Below are positions 26,291 through 35,007 of a stretch of 64,000 nt of DNA, piece after piece. The first letter of the stretch is position 1; each line of letters begins with the position of its first letter. Below the pieces are notes generated by a model that was given only the letters and a program-made list of their open reading frames with translations, was not told where the DNA came from and made no database searches. The DNA is from Acinetobacter sp. ANC 4805 (lineage in GTDB: Bacteria; Pseudomonadota; Gammaproteobacteria; Pseudomonadales; Moraxellaceae): NCBI RefSeq assembly GCF_022549495.1, contig NZ_JAKZGD010000007.1, positions 62,001 to 126,000 of the forward strand, given 5' to 3'. The position numbers and the translations under genes were made by a program.

Positions 26291-27490
26291 CTAATTTTTT
26301 CGGTTTCGGAAATCTACAGCAGCAGTGAATAAAACGTCGGTTGAAGAATTAAGAGCAGTTTCAGTTGAATCTTGTAATACGCTGATAATCATACCAATCG
26401 CAACCACTTGCATTGCAATTTCAGATGATATACCAAACAAGCTGCAAGCAACAGGGATGAGAAGCAATGAACCGCCTGCAACACCAGATGCACCACATGC
26501 CGAAACTGTTGCGACAACAGACAGAATAATCATGGTACTTAAATCAACGTGAATTCCGAGTGTATGAACAGTTGCAAGCGTTAATACGGTAATTGTCACT
26601 GCGGCACCAGCCATGTTTACCGTTGCACCGAGAGGAATAGAGACACTCGCCGTTGCTTCATTGACACCTAAACGCTGAGCTAAATCTAGATTTACAGGAA
26701 TATTTGCAGCCGAGCTACGCGTGAAAAATGCAGTAATTCCACTTTCTTTTAAGCATTTAAATACCAGTGGATAAGGATTAGCTCGCATTGTGAAGGCAAC
26801 TAATGCAGGGTTAATGATTAAAGCAACGAATAGCATCGTGCCAATCAATACAATTAGCAGATGTGCATAGCTTGATAGTGTTGCTAAACCTGCATCTGCA
26901 AATGTTACTGCAACTAAGCCAAAAATTCCGATAGGTGCAAAGCCAATGACCGTATGAATAATTTTGTTGACTGCATCAGCAACATCAGTCAGAACTTGTT
27001 TGGTTGTCTCAGAACTATGACGTAATGCCAAACCTAAGCCAATTGCCCAAGCTAAAATACCAATAAAGTTGGCTTCACTGATTGCTTGTACAGGATTGGC
27101 AATAAAACTCAGCAGTAGATTCTTTAAGATTTCGGTCAGACTACCAGGTGCTTGTAGGGCAGGTTGAGTTGACAAATTTAGGAATAGTTGACTTGGGAAT
27201 ACGATACTTGCAATAACAGCACTAAATGCTGCGAGCAGCATTCCGACGACATATAAAATCATGACAGGCTTTAAGTTGGCGTTTTGTCCAATTTTGAAAT
27301 TAGCAATTGATGCAAGGACTAAAACAAAAACAAGAATAGGTGCAACCGACTTCAATGCCTTAATGAACAATTCACCTAATAAACTTAAATAAGGTGTAAA
27401 GTTAGGAAATAGCAATGCCACACCAATTCCTAAAAAGATAGCAATAATAATTTTGCTGACTAAGCTCAAGCGAGACAATATATTAAACAT
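26291..27490 (-). CDS. sstT: Serine/threonine:sodium symporter SstT
   Basis: 399 residues, dicarboxylate/amino acid:cation symporter family. Visible landmarks are the [20 protein letters not shown] segment (Ser-rich hairpin), [15 protein letters not shown] and [31 protein letters not shown], which are characteristic of SstT. It imports serine and threonine with sodium. First gene of the sstT-DUF1275-YaiL run. Confidence 0.92.
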   Translation of the reverse strand: MFNILSRLSLVSKIIIAIFLGIGVALLFPNFTPYLSLLGELFIKALKSVAPILVFVLVLASIANFKIGQNANLKPVMILYVVGMLLAAFSAVIASIVFPSQLFLNLSTQPALQAPGSLTEILKNLLLSFIANPVQAISEANFIGILAWAIGLGLALRHSSETTKQVLTDVADAVNKIIHTVIGFAPIGIFGLVAVTFADAGLATLSSYAHLLIVLIGTMLFVALIINPALVAFTMRANPYPLVFKCLKESGITAFFTRSSAANIPVNLDLAQRLGVNEATASVSIPLGATVNMAGAAVTITVLTLATVHTLGIHVDLSTMIILSVVATVSACGASGVAGGSLLLIPVACSLFGISSEIAMQVVAIGMIISVLQDSTETALNSSTDVLFTAAVDFRNRKN

Positions 27491-27885
27491 ATAATTGGTT
27501 TAAGGTTAAACAAGCGCCGTATTCTATACCTAAGCCATCTGTTTTTTTTAACTTTTTTGATGAGTGAATTGCTTTAAAAGTAGTGTAAAAATTAAAATAA
27601 TGTTTTTAAAAGTCTTTTGTAAAAATGCAATAGATCTTTTTGTATAAAAAAAGATCTATTGACTTCATTTTGCTATTGGAACGTAGAACAGAGAGATAAC
27701 GTTATTTTTTTAACCTATTGATAAGATTAAAATCTAGAAATAGAACTATGGTTGTATTTTATTCAAATAAGCAAGATACCTATATTGGTCTTAACAAGTT
27801 TTGAGAGTGTTTTATAGCAATTTTAGAATGCTTATATGCATTTGATGGAAAGTGCCATAAAAATTAGACAGTGATCACCTAGAAC
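27491..27885. other. Gene-free interval with a strong inverted repeat
   Basis: 395 bases without a convincing gene. CAATAGATCTTTTT (27628-27641) and AAAAAGATCTATTG (27648-27661) form a 14-bp perfect hairpin with a 6-base loop; it has internal rather than trailing T-runs, so it may be a terminator for the regulator gene on the minus strand or a palindromic site. Confidence 0.5.
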
Positions 27886-28197
27886 TTATATATTAGGACA
27901 GTAGTTTTCATACAGTGTAGTTAAAACAACTTGTAATTTAGGGTCGTTAATCGAATAAAAGATCTGTTTGCCATCACGGCGTGTAGAAACAACATTACTT
28001 TTCCTTAACATCATAAGTTGTTGTGAAAGTGTAGGCTGTAGAATGTGTGTGGCTTCTTCGATCTGGGACACATTTAATTCTTGCTTGCTTAAATGGCACA
28101 AAATAATTAATCGATCTGTGTTTGCTAGAGACTTAAGTACATTAACGATAGAGCTTGCAGATTCTCTCATCACATTGATCTCTATATCTTTTTTCAT
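27886..28197 (-). CDS. ArsR-family regulator, BigR/SqrR/YgaV-like persulfide sensor
   Basis: 103-residue winged-helix protein. LKSLANTDRLIILCHLSKQELNVSQIE and the recognition helix QPTLSQQLMMLRKSNVV are ArsR-type, and the ending IFYSINDPKLQ...LYENYCP resembles YgaV. C34 and C100 are 66 residues apart, the same spacing as the redox cysteines of SqrR (C41/C107) and BigR (C42/C108), which form a tetrasulfide/disulfide on exposure to reactive sulfur. The usual target genes (sulfide oxidation or the BigR operon) are not adjacent, so it regulates in trans or only itself. The 3' flank is empty for about 390 bases. Confidence 0.8.
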   Translation of the reverse strand: MKKDIEINVMRESASSIVNVLKSLANTDRLIILCHLSKQELNVSQIEEATHILQPTLSQQLMMLRKSNVVSTRRDGKQIFYSINDPKLQVVLTTLYENYCPNI

Positions 28198-28418
28198 ATT
28201 ATCCTCACATATTTAAGCCGATCTTAGTATAAGGTGAGATAACAAGAAAAGTGTATTAAAACTAGATAAATACAATGATTTTTTGTGAAAATATATATAA
28301 ATAAAATTGATATTAAATTGTAATCAATGGGTTCTATGGAAATTTTTATTTAATTTAACTAAACAATAAAATTATGTAGTTAATATAATTAAAGAATATA
28401 AAATAATTAAAAAATTTA

Positions 28419-28471
28419 TTGTTCTTTAATTGAAATTGTATATAATGAATTTAAGACAGAACGATCTGTCT
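28419..28471 (+). promoter_or_regulatory. Sigma-70-type promoter with palindromic operator
   Basis: TTGTTC (28419-28424), 16-base spacer, TATAAT (28441-28446). The predicted start near 28453 is covered by AGACAGA-ACGA-TCTGTCT (28454-28471), a perfect 7+4+7 palindrome of the size TetR dimers bind. The convergent TetR gene 190 bases away is the obvious candidate repressor (inference). Confidence 0.6.
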
Positions 28472-28488
28472 GCATAAGAAGGATTGGG

Positions 28489-28560
28489 ATGTGCGATACG
28501 TACGACCGCCAGAGGGTAATAATTTTTATTATTCTTTTTATAACTCAGACGCAAGCGTGA
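28489..28560 (+). CDS. Candidate 23-residue hydrophobic small protein
   Basis: ATG at 28489 preceded by AAGGA with a 5-base spacer, a good ribosome binding site. The 23 codons encode a charged start (MCDTYDRQR), a hydrophobic core VIIFIILFI and a polar end TQTQA; the TGA stop falls inside the terminator stem. With its own promoter, operator and terminator it forms a unit of about 145 bases. It could be a membrane micro-protein, a type-I-toxin-like peptide, or simply the leader of a regulatory RNA. An alternative GTG frame (28491-28682, 63 codons) reads past the terminator into the TetR gene and is less credible. Confidence 0.4.
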   Translation: MCDTYDRQRVIIFIILFITQTQA

Positions 28561-28597
28561 GCCACAGTAATAACTATAAATCACGCTTTATTTTTTA
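28555..28597 (+). terminator. Terminator of the small transcription unit
   Basis: GCGTGA (28555-28560) pairs with TCACGC (28581-28586), 20-base loop, followed by TTTATTTTTTAT. The loop is large, so strength is uncertain. Confidence 0.5.
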
Positions 28598-28656
28598 TCA
28601 TAAAATTTCAAAAAAATCTTCTTTATTTTATGTTTTCAAACAAGAAAATGATGACC

Positions 28657-29223
28657 TTAGGCCATCGACTTCTCAAAATTAATTAAATGTTCTACTCGCA
28701 TCCAATATTCAGTCATTTCAACAGAATGTTTATTTACATGCGCTTGAATTGTCATTCCATCTAAGATGCTGACAATTAAAGTCGCTAAATGGGTAGGGTT
28801 ACGAATATCGAGATGGGTCAATAAGTTTTGAATAAGATTTGTTAACCAAATTTTATATTGTGTTGCTGGTTCTAGGGTAGAAGGATAGATTTTGATGACT
28901 TCTTCGAGTGCTTTTTGGAACATACAACCATTGAAGTCTTCGCTATTAAACCAAGCATTGTACCATTTGAAAATTGCTTCAATTTGCTCTAGATGGTTTG
29001 TTGGATCACACTCAGCTAGTGTTTGATTTAAAGAGCTTTGAAGGTTGGCATTTCGCTGGAGTAGACATTCCTCAATAAGTTTTTCCTTAGATGGAAAATA
29101 TTTATAAAATGTCATTTTAGCAACGCCAGATTCGCTAATAATTCGATCAACCCCAATCGAATTGTAGCTATGTGAATTAAAAAGCTTTAATGCAGTGTTA
29201 ATAATATCTTCTTTTTTTGACAT
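28657..29223 (-). CDS. TetR/AcrR-family transcriptional repressor
   Basis: 188 residues. The N-terminal HTH reads IINTALKLFNSHSYNSIGVDRIISESGVAKMTFYKYFPSKEKLI, the TetR consensus; the C-terminal part is a helical ligand pocket with two Cys (GCMF, AECD). It converges on the small unit at 28419-28597 with its palindromic operator, and a different palindrome (CTCATA-GCCA-TATGAG) lies just upstream of its own start, suggesting self-regulation. Ligand unknown; no efflux pump is next to it. Confidence 0.85.
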   Translation of the reverse strand: MSKKEDIINTALKLFNSHSYNSIGVDRIISESGVAKMTFYKYFPSKEKLIEECLLQRNANLQSSLNQTLAECDPTNHLEQIEAIFKWYNAWFNSEDFNGCMFQKALEEVIKIYPSTLEPATQYKIWLTNLIQNLLTHLDIRNPTHLATLIVSILDGMTIQAHVNKHSVEMTEYWMRVEHLINFEKSMA

Positions 29224-29240
29224 ACTAAGCCTCGAATTTA

Positions 29241-29280
29241 CTCATAGCCATATGAGCATTATTTGCATTCCATCATGCAA
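29241..29280. promoter_or_regulatory. Two palindromes upstream of the TetR gene
   Basis: CTCATA-GCCA-TATGAG at 29241-29256 and TTGCAT-TCCATC-ATGCAA at 29263-29280, both perfect. They lie 18-57 bases upstream of the TetR start codon, where an autoregulatory operator is expected. The rest of 29281-29512 holds no gene; a Fur-like AT-rich stretch is noted at 29344-29381. Confidence 0.45.
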
Positions 29281-29512
29281 TTTTGGCACGAATTTTACAT
29301 GGTATTGAAGAAATATCATAGAAAAAAATAACAATATTTATTTAATTGATTATCATATTAGCAATTCATCATTATCAATAAAGTTAAGCTCATGAATATA
29401 TAGAACTAATTAATAAAAATAATACATAGGTAATCAGCATCTCGACGCCAAATATCGTTTTGTTTTATAAGTGCAAAGATATAAAGATAGCGGTTATGAA
29501 GAATGATATATA

Positions 29513-29550
29513 TTAATCAGTTATTTGCTATAAGGTAAACAACTGATTAA
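29513..29550 (-). terminator. Hairpin after the lipoprotein gene
   Basis: TTAATCAGTT (29513-29522) and AACTGATTAA (29541-29550), perfect 10-bp arms, 16 bases after the lipoprotein stop on the minus strand. No clean T-run, so moderate confidence as a terminator. Confidence 0.5.
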
Positions 29551-29566
29551 TAAAAAATTGTGCTGA

Positions 29567-30073
29567 TTAAGTGCTTGGTAGGCTTGCGATTAATCGGGCA
29601 AAGTTTTGGTATAGCATGGACTGCTGGGTTGGTGTGTAAACAGGACGTTTTATTGTCCCTTGGTCTGTTTCAATTGATAATTCTACATTTTTTGCATTTC
29701 TAAGTTCATGTAGAAATAAGCTAGGAATAATAAAGGTATTTGATGAGCGTTTGGGAATGAATCTATTTATATATTTCTGTTGCGTTTTTTCAGCAGGGCT
29801 ATAGTTAAATGATTTACCATCGACACTAAACGTCATACCTGTAATATCATAATATTCATAAGTACTATTCAACGCTACGTCTATGTTTAAGCGGTCTTTT
29901 TGTTCTTTGTTCCATTCAACGACTACATTGGGACAAAGCTCATTTGCTCTACAGCTCAAGGAACCTGCGGTAGCAAGATGATCCATTGTTGTAGAGGGCG
30001 TTGCAGTATTTTGTAAGCTGCTACAGCCACTGATTATTGTGCAGAGACTTAGACTATATAGTACTTTTTTCAT
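29567..30073 (-). CDS. Predicted lipoprotein of unknown function
   Basis: 168 residues. Signal MKKVLYSLSLCTIISGC ends in a lipobox (ISGC, C17). The mature part has a Cys pair (SCRANELC), a beta-rich middle (YEYYDITGMTFSVDGKSFNY) and no motif I recognise. It follows the Ntn-hydrolase gene by 36 bases on the same strand, so the two are likely one transcript, and both products are exported. Confidence 0.75.
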   Translation of the reverse strand: MKKVLYSLSLCTIISGCSSLQNTATPSTTMDHLATAGSLSCRANELCPNVVVEWNKEQKDRLNIDVALNSTYEYYDITGMTFSVDGKSFNYSPAEKTQQKYINRFIPKRSSNTFIIPSLFLHELRNAKNVELSIETDQGTIKRPVYTPTQQSMLYQNFARLIASLPST

Positions 30074-30109
30074 ATTTAACTTCTCAAGCTTGTTTCTACT
30101 TAAATGATA

Positions 30110-31165
30110 TTAATGATGTAACCCAGGACCAAGAAATTCAAATGGTTTTGCGATTTTAAATTGACCAGTTGCATCCCCAGCAAAAGTGTTTTGTTGATCT
30201 TTTCCTAAGTCTAATTTACGTGTGACACCATCTTTAAAGTTGATTTTCTTTAAATCTATCCAAAAAACGTTGGGTGATACAGCAGATTCAAAGAAGTAGA
30301 GCTGTTGTTTATGATCTGCAACAGTTCGCCATCGTGTTGACGAAATATTGGGTTCTTCTTCTGTATTTAAGCCAAAAGGAACGGATGTATTACGAATAAC
30401 ACTGAATACGGAGGCAATCGCTTCTTTAGGATTATCATTTTTTGGGATTGCATTGATATAAAAAGAGGCTCTTGCAAAGCGATCTGAAGCTCTATTAGTA
30501 CCAGGTAGCATCACAGTACCGCCAATTTGTTTCCAATAAGTATTGAGTGCAAGCTGTTGGTCAAAAATAGGGGAGTTTGTCATGACTTGATATTTTTTAT
30601 CATGATGGATGACTTGTTTACCATTAATATATTCGATGATTGCACTATCACCATTTTTGTCTGAGAGTGATAAGTGTAGTGTTGTTAAAATTTTCTCGCC
30701 AGGAACATAATCAGTGATAAGGGTAAAGGGTTCTTTTTCTAATGCAGTAACAGCCTCAGCAACCGTAGCATAGTTATCAAGGACATACTGTGCCCATGCT
30801 GAAATACTCAATTGAGGTTTATTTGACTTTTTGGCATCGGGATATTGTGATTCTACAAGCCATAGTACATTGGCAACTAAACCTGCTTCATTCATGCCAT
30901 CTGTGGTTGAGATATCATAGCCTGTAGCAATCACACTACCGTATTTTGATTTCCACTTGAGTGATTTGGGACCTGCATTACTATCTCTACTGATGCCACT
31001 AGGCATAACCCATAGATTTGTACCAACATCAGATTTCCAGTCCATGGTACGAGCAGTAATAATATGATCATTGCTACCTAAATAGACTGCGCGTGTACAA
31101 GCATTTGCTGCTTGAATGAAAATTGAAGATGTAATAAACGAACAAAGTAGTACTTTTTTAAACAT
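30110..31165 (-). CDS. Choloylglycine hydrolase / penicillin V acylase family Ntn-hydrolase
   Basis: 351 residues. The signal peptide ends ...IQAANA and the next residue is C23, the N-terminal nucleophile of this Ntn family, exposed by signal cleavage. ARTMDW (catalytic Arg/Asp region), DGMNEAGLVANVLWL and FTLITDYVPGEKILTTLHLSLSD follow in family order. Gram-negative members are periplasmic and cleave penicillin V and, in several cases, acyl-homoserine lactones; bile-salt activity is less likely. GGAG precedes the ATG. It is the first gene of a probable two-gene unit with the lipoprotein. Confidence 0.88.
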   Translation of the reverse strand: MFKKVLLCSFITSSIFIQAANACTRAVYLGSNDHIITARTMDWKSDVGTNLWVMPSGISRDSNAGPKSLKWKSKYGSVIATGYDISTTDGMNEAGLVANVLWLVESQYPDAKKSNKPQLSISAWAQYVLDNYATVAEAVTALEKEPFTLITDYVPGEKILTTLHLSLSDKNGDSAIIEYINGKQVIHHDKKYQVMTNSPIFDQQLALNTYWKQIGGTVMLPGTNRASDRFARASFYINAIPKNDNPKEAIASVFSVIRNTSVPFGLNTEEEPNISSTRWRTVADHKQQLYFFESAVSPNVFWIDLKKINFKDGVTRKLDLGKDQQNTFAGDATGQFKIAKPFEFLGPGLHH

Positions 31166-31390
31166 GGTTTTCTCCGTTCTAGTTAAAAATTATTTAGATG
31201 TAATATATGTTTTAAGTTATGAGTAGTTAGTTTATAAATTTTTTATTCGTATTCAATCATTAATGTGTAATTCTTATAAAAATAAAAGTATTGATACTTT
31301 TAAGTACAACTAAACTATTGTAATAAAAAGATTAACGCAATTTATCATTACAAATAGTTTAGTTATTCTCGAAGCTATTGATTCAGCGTT

Positions 31391-32554
31391 TTATTCGCTG
31401 GGAGGTAATAGCATGAGTACAGCATTATTTAAAAGTTGAGCAATATCTTCGAGTATTTCGGTTCGATTGAATTGTTCATCAAAGATAATGCTCATACCAT
31501 CGGCAATTTGTTTAAGATCTGCCTCAAATGTCTGAGAAATACATAGTTGCTCGCCATTTGCCCAAAATTCTAAGCAATCATTTTGTTGGCGGTAGAGTAT
31601 TTTTGAAGCAGGTTCAAGTAACAATTGATAGCCACTATGAATGACTTCAAGTAAATCCTCCACTGCAATTTCTTCTGGTTCAGGAATACTATTCGGATAT
31701 TTAGATTCACTCATATATGCCATGATGGCTGCATCAAACTCAGGTGCTTGTGTGAGATAGTCGAGCAATTGGGTTTTTAGATAAGAGAACTCTGTACCGT
31801 TTATTTCACCAATATTGTTGGTTTTTTGGCGAGTAATATCTGCCAAAGGTTGTTTCAGTGCTGAATTTTTTGCAAATTGCTCACTCAATCGATCGCTCAT
31901 TTCAGCTAGGTTTGGCATACGGAAGCCGAAAGAGAAGGTGAGGCAGTCATCTTCAGCAACACCGTAGTGTGAAAGACTTGGTGGCACATACAATAAATCA
32001 CCAGGCGCAAGGACTTCATCAAACTGGACATCTATTTCTGTTAATAGTTTTAATGGTTGATCTGGGACAAATGCGGTTGATTCATCACACATTTGACCCA
32101 ATTGCCAACGACGATGACCATGCGCTTGTACCAAAAATACATCATAAAAGTCGAAATGTTTCCCGACCGAGCCGCCTTTAGGTGCATAAGACACCATGAT
32201 GTCATCACGACGCCATTGTGGGATAAATGGAAATTTCTTCCAAAGCTCAGCAATATCAAATGAATAATGATCAACTGCTTGAACGAGAATTGTCCAAAGA
32301 TTTGGTAATTTTTGGAAGTCACCTTTGGTTAATGGTGATGATTTTACATGCCATTCATTTGGATTTTTATTTTTTTGTCGAATTAAACGAGCGCTTATGT
32401 CTTCATCTAAAGCCAGTTCTTTGACATCATCGGGTTCTAATAATCCAATAATTTCAGGCATTGCATTACGTACAAGCAAAGGTTTTTTTTGCCAATACTC
32501 AGTTAAAAATTGTTCTGCGGTAATGCCGCCTAATACCGTTAAAGATTGAGACAT
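31391..32554 (-). CDS. roxA: Ribosomal protein uL16 arginine 3-hydroxylase (RoxA/YcfD)
   Basis: JmjC-type 2-oxoglutarate/Fe(II) oxygenase that hydroxylates an arginine of ribosomal protein L16. The iron facial triad begins with H133-x-D135 (GKHFDFYDVF) and the second His is in the LSHYGVAEDD region; QAHGHRRWQLG and the C-terminal winged-helix part are as in YcfD. The longer frame to 32617 has no family support, so I start at MSQSLTVLGG (388 residues). Divergent from dnaX. Confidence 0.9.
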   Translation of the reverse strand: MSQSLTVLGGITAEQFLTEYWQKKPLLVRNAMPEIIGLLEPDDVKELALDEDISARLIRQKNKNPNEWHVKSSPLTKGDFQKLPNLWTILVQAVDHYSFDIAELWKKFPFIPQWRRDDIMVSYAPKGGSVGKHFDFYDVFLVQAHGHRRWQLGQMCDESTAFVPDQPLKLLTEIDVQFDEVLAPGDLLYVPPSLSHYGVAEDDCLTFSFGFRMPNLAEMSDRLSEQFAKNSALKQPLADITRQKTNNIGEINGTEFSYLKTQLLDYLTQAPEFDAAIMAYMSESKYPNSIPEPEEIAVEDLLEVIHSGYQLLLEPASKILYRQQNDCLEFWANGEQLCISQTFEADLKQIADGMSIIFDEQFNRTEILEDIAQLLNNAVLMLLPPSE

Positions 32555-32746
32555 GTGAATGAAGCCAACAACATAAAAATTAAGGTGTATTCTCCCTTGA
32601 GTTGATTGTCGGTGCAAGTCTTGTATAAAAGTGATGAAATCGCCATTAAAAAGAATTGAATGTATTTAAACTTGATCAATTAGAAGCGTATTCGTTTACA
32701 GTCCTTTCAAAAAAACAGTATCCTTAAGCTGCAAAAAGGAGCATAC

Positions 32747-34759
32747 ATGTATCAAGTACTGGCAAGAAAATACCGCCCACGTAATTTCAATGAGTTAGTG
32801 GGGCAAAACCATGTTTCTCGTGCTTTAACTAGCGCATTAGAACGTGGGCGCTTGCATCATGCTTACTTGTTTACAGGAACGCGTGGTGTCGGAAAAACCA
32901 CGATTGCCCGTATTTTAGCCAAATGCTTGAACTGTGAGACAGGCGTAACGTCAACGCCGTGTGAAGTCTGCGCGACATGTAAGGCGGTGAATGAAGGTCG
33001 TTTTATTGATTTAATTGAAATTGATGCGGCATCGCGTACCAAAGTTGAAGATACACGTGAGTTACTCGATAATGTTCCTTATGCACCGACACAAGGTCGC
33101 TTCAAGGTTTATTTGATTGACGAAGTACATATGCTTTCAACGCATTCATTTAATGCGCTCTTAAAAACACTAGAAGAACCACCTGAGCATGTAAAATTTT
33201 TATTTGCGACCACAGATCCACAAAAATTACCTATTACCGTAATTTCACGTTGCCTACAGTTTACCTTGCGACCTTTAGCTGTTGATGAAATTACAACGCA
33301 TTTAACTGAGATTTTAAGTAAAGAACATATCGATGCAGATCAGGATGCGATTTGGCAAATTGCTGAATCTGCACAAGGTTCTTTGCGAGATGCATTGTCT
33401 TTAACTGACCAAGCGATTGCTTATGGTCAGGGTGCAGTCCATCATCAAGATGTAAAAGACATGTTGGGATTGATTGACCGAACCATTATTTATGATTTGA
33501 TTTTGGCAATTCACCAAAATCAGCAAGCGCGTGTGAGCCAGTTACTTTTACAGTTTAGGCAACAAGCCTTAGATGTGTCATTGGTGCTGGATCAATTGGT
33601 TTCGACGTTACATGAACTGGCTTTGTTGCAGTATTTACCTGATCTTGCTTTAAAATATAGTGAAGAAATAAATCAGAAAATTTTGCAACTTTCTAAACTG
33701 ATTTCTGCTCAAGATTTGCAGCTTTATTATCAAATTGCATGTAAAGGACGATCAGATTTGCAATTGGCTGTCACCCAAGAGCAAGGTTTTGAAATGTGTG
33801 TTTTACGCTTGCTTGCATTTAGACCTTTGTCTGTAGGTGAGATCACGGTCGGGGGGAATAATAATCCTCATCATGTCGACGTACCTCAACCGAGTGTAAT
33901 TTCATCTCATGTTCAGCAATTACAACAAACGCCACAGCCAGTCAATATTCAACTTGCAGTTCAGCAGGAAGTGCTTAGTGTTGAACCTGAACCTGAACCT
34001 GAACCTGAACCTGAACCTGAACCTGAACCTGAACCTGAACCTGAACCTGAACCTGAACCTGAACCTGAACCTGAACCTGCTATGCAAGATCATCAACTCA
34101 TGGTGTTTGATGCACAGGATGGAGAGCTTATTGGTTTAGAGCCGAGTTTAGAGCGACCAAACTCTCAGTTTGATCTTATGCAATCAGATGATGTTTTGAT
34201 TTTTCCTGTCGAACAAAATATTGTGGTTGAGGTGGAACAACATATTCAAGTGAGGGATGAACAGGTTGTAGTGCATGAGGTTGATACTTTCATTGAAACA
34301 ACAATCGTTGCAACGCTTGAAGCAGAACAAAGCAATTTAATGCCACAAGACATTTTAAAATTGCATGAGCAAGTTTTAGAAGGCGAATGGAGTCTGGAAA
34401 AATGGGAATATTGGTTTAGAACCAGTCAGTTGTCACCAGCTGTTCAGGAGTTAGCACAACACGGTGTGATGCAAGGGCGGATTGATGGTGTATCTATCTT
34501 TCACATCCCACAAGAATATGAAGGGATGCTAACGCAATTACGACAAGGGATTGAGGATGCATTGAAACAACAATGGGCAAATACACAATTTAATGTCCAG
34601 TATGGCGCAGTGAGTTCAAGTACGCCTTTAATTATGCAAAATGCACGTAGAGAAAAAGCATTTCATCGAGCAGTCGAGTTATTGCAACAAGAGCCAACCA
34701 TTAAGAGTTTAATAGAGACTTTTGATGCAGAATTACAAAATATTCAGTTAGGCTCATAA
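32747..34759 (+). CDS. dnaX: DNA polymerase III subunits gamma/tau
   Basis: 670 residues, clamp-loader ATPase. MYQVLARKYRPRNFNELVGQ, Walker A GTRGVGKT, zinc-binding cysteines (CLNC...CEVCATCK), Walker B VYLIDEVHML, and ATTDPQKLPITVISRC are all present. Domains I-III run to about residue 370; a linker then carries an Glu-Pro run of 16 dipeptides (residues 413-444), followed by tau-type domains. I did not find an obvious poly-A slippery site for producing gamma. GGAG 8 bases upstream supports the start; a terminator follows at 34849. Confidence 0.95.
   Translation: MYQVLARKYRPRNFNELVGQNHVSRALTSALERGRLHHAYLFTGTRGVGKTTIARILAKCLNCETGVTSTPCEVCATCKAVNEGRFIDLIEIDAASRTKVEDTRELLDNVPYAPTQGRFKVYLIDEVHMLSTHSFNALLKTLEEPPEHVKFLFATTDPQKLPITVISRCLQFTLRPLAVDEITTHLTEILSKEHIDADQDAIWQIAESAQGSLRDALSLTDQAIAYGQGAVHHQDVKDMLGLIDRTIIYDLILAIHQNQQARVSQLLLQFRQQALDVSLVLDQLVSTLHELALLQYLPDLALKYSEEINQKILQLSKLISAQDLQLYYQIACKGRSDLQLAVTQEQGFEMCVLRLLAFRPLSVGEITVGGNNNPHHVDVPQPSVISSHVQQLQQTPQPVNIQLAVQQEVLSVEPEPEPEPEPEPEPEPEPEPEPEPEPEPEPEPAMQDHQLMVFDAQDGELIGLEPSLERPNSQFDLMQSDDVLIFPVEQNIVVEVEQHIQVRDEQVVVHEVDTFIETTIVATLEAEQSNLMPQDILKLHEQVLEGEWSLEKWEYWFRTSQLSPAVQELAQHGVMQGRIDGVSIFHIPQEYEGMLTQLRQGIEDALKQQWANTQFNVQYGAVSSSTPLIMQNARREKAFHRAVELLQQEPTIKSLIETFDAELQNIQLGS
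33983..34078 (+). repeat. (GAACCT)16 hexanucleotide microsatellite in dnaX
   Basis: Sixteen uninterrupted GAACCT units, 96 bases, encoding (Glu-Pro)16 in frame. Length changes by slippage would keep the frame and vary only the tau linker. Confidence 0.97.
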
Positions 34760-34848
34760 GGGGTAGACAGCTCCGTATTTATTTCCTACTTCTTAATGAT
34801 TTTTATAGATAAAAATTATCGTTTGTGTTAGAAAATGTAAGTCAGATA

Positions 34849-34885
34849 AACAGTTAGAATTTAAAAAATTCTGCTGTTTTATTTG
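34849..34885 (+). terminator. Terminator after dnaX
   Basis: AACAG-TT-AGAATTT / AAATTCT-G-CTGTT stem (34849-34878) with an AAA loop, then TTTATTT. Confidence 0.65.
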
Positions 34886-35007
34886 GCTATTTGTTAGGTG
34901 AGTCTAATAAATAAAACTAGATGATATAAAAGCGACCAAATCAAAAAATATCACTAGAAATAACAGAGCTTCATAAATTTTTAAATTAAAAAAAAGGGTA
35001 CATAAAA

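Noticed and set aside
28491..28682. 63-codon frame starting GTG 28491
   Set aside because: It runs through the terminator hairpin into the 3' end of the TetR gene; the ATG 28489 frame has the better ribosome site and stops in the hairpin.
29281..29302. TGGCACG-AATT-TTACA as a sigma-54 promoter for RtcR
   Set aside because: The -12 element lacks GC, on this strand it points into a long gene-free stretch and then the antisense of the lipoprotein gene, and there is no link to RNA repair.
33983..34078. Tandem repeats as a CRISPR or VNTR array
   Set aside because: Units are 6 bases with no spacers and lie within a coding frame; it is a microsatellite.
33909..34139. Open frame rich in Leu-Asn repeats overlapping dnaX
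   Set aside because: It is only the alternative reading of the GAACCT repeat tract; no start signals, and the dnaX frame is unambiguous.
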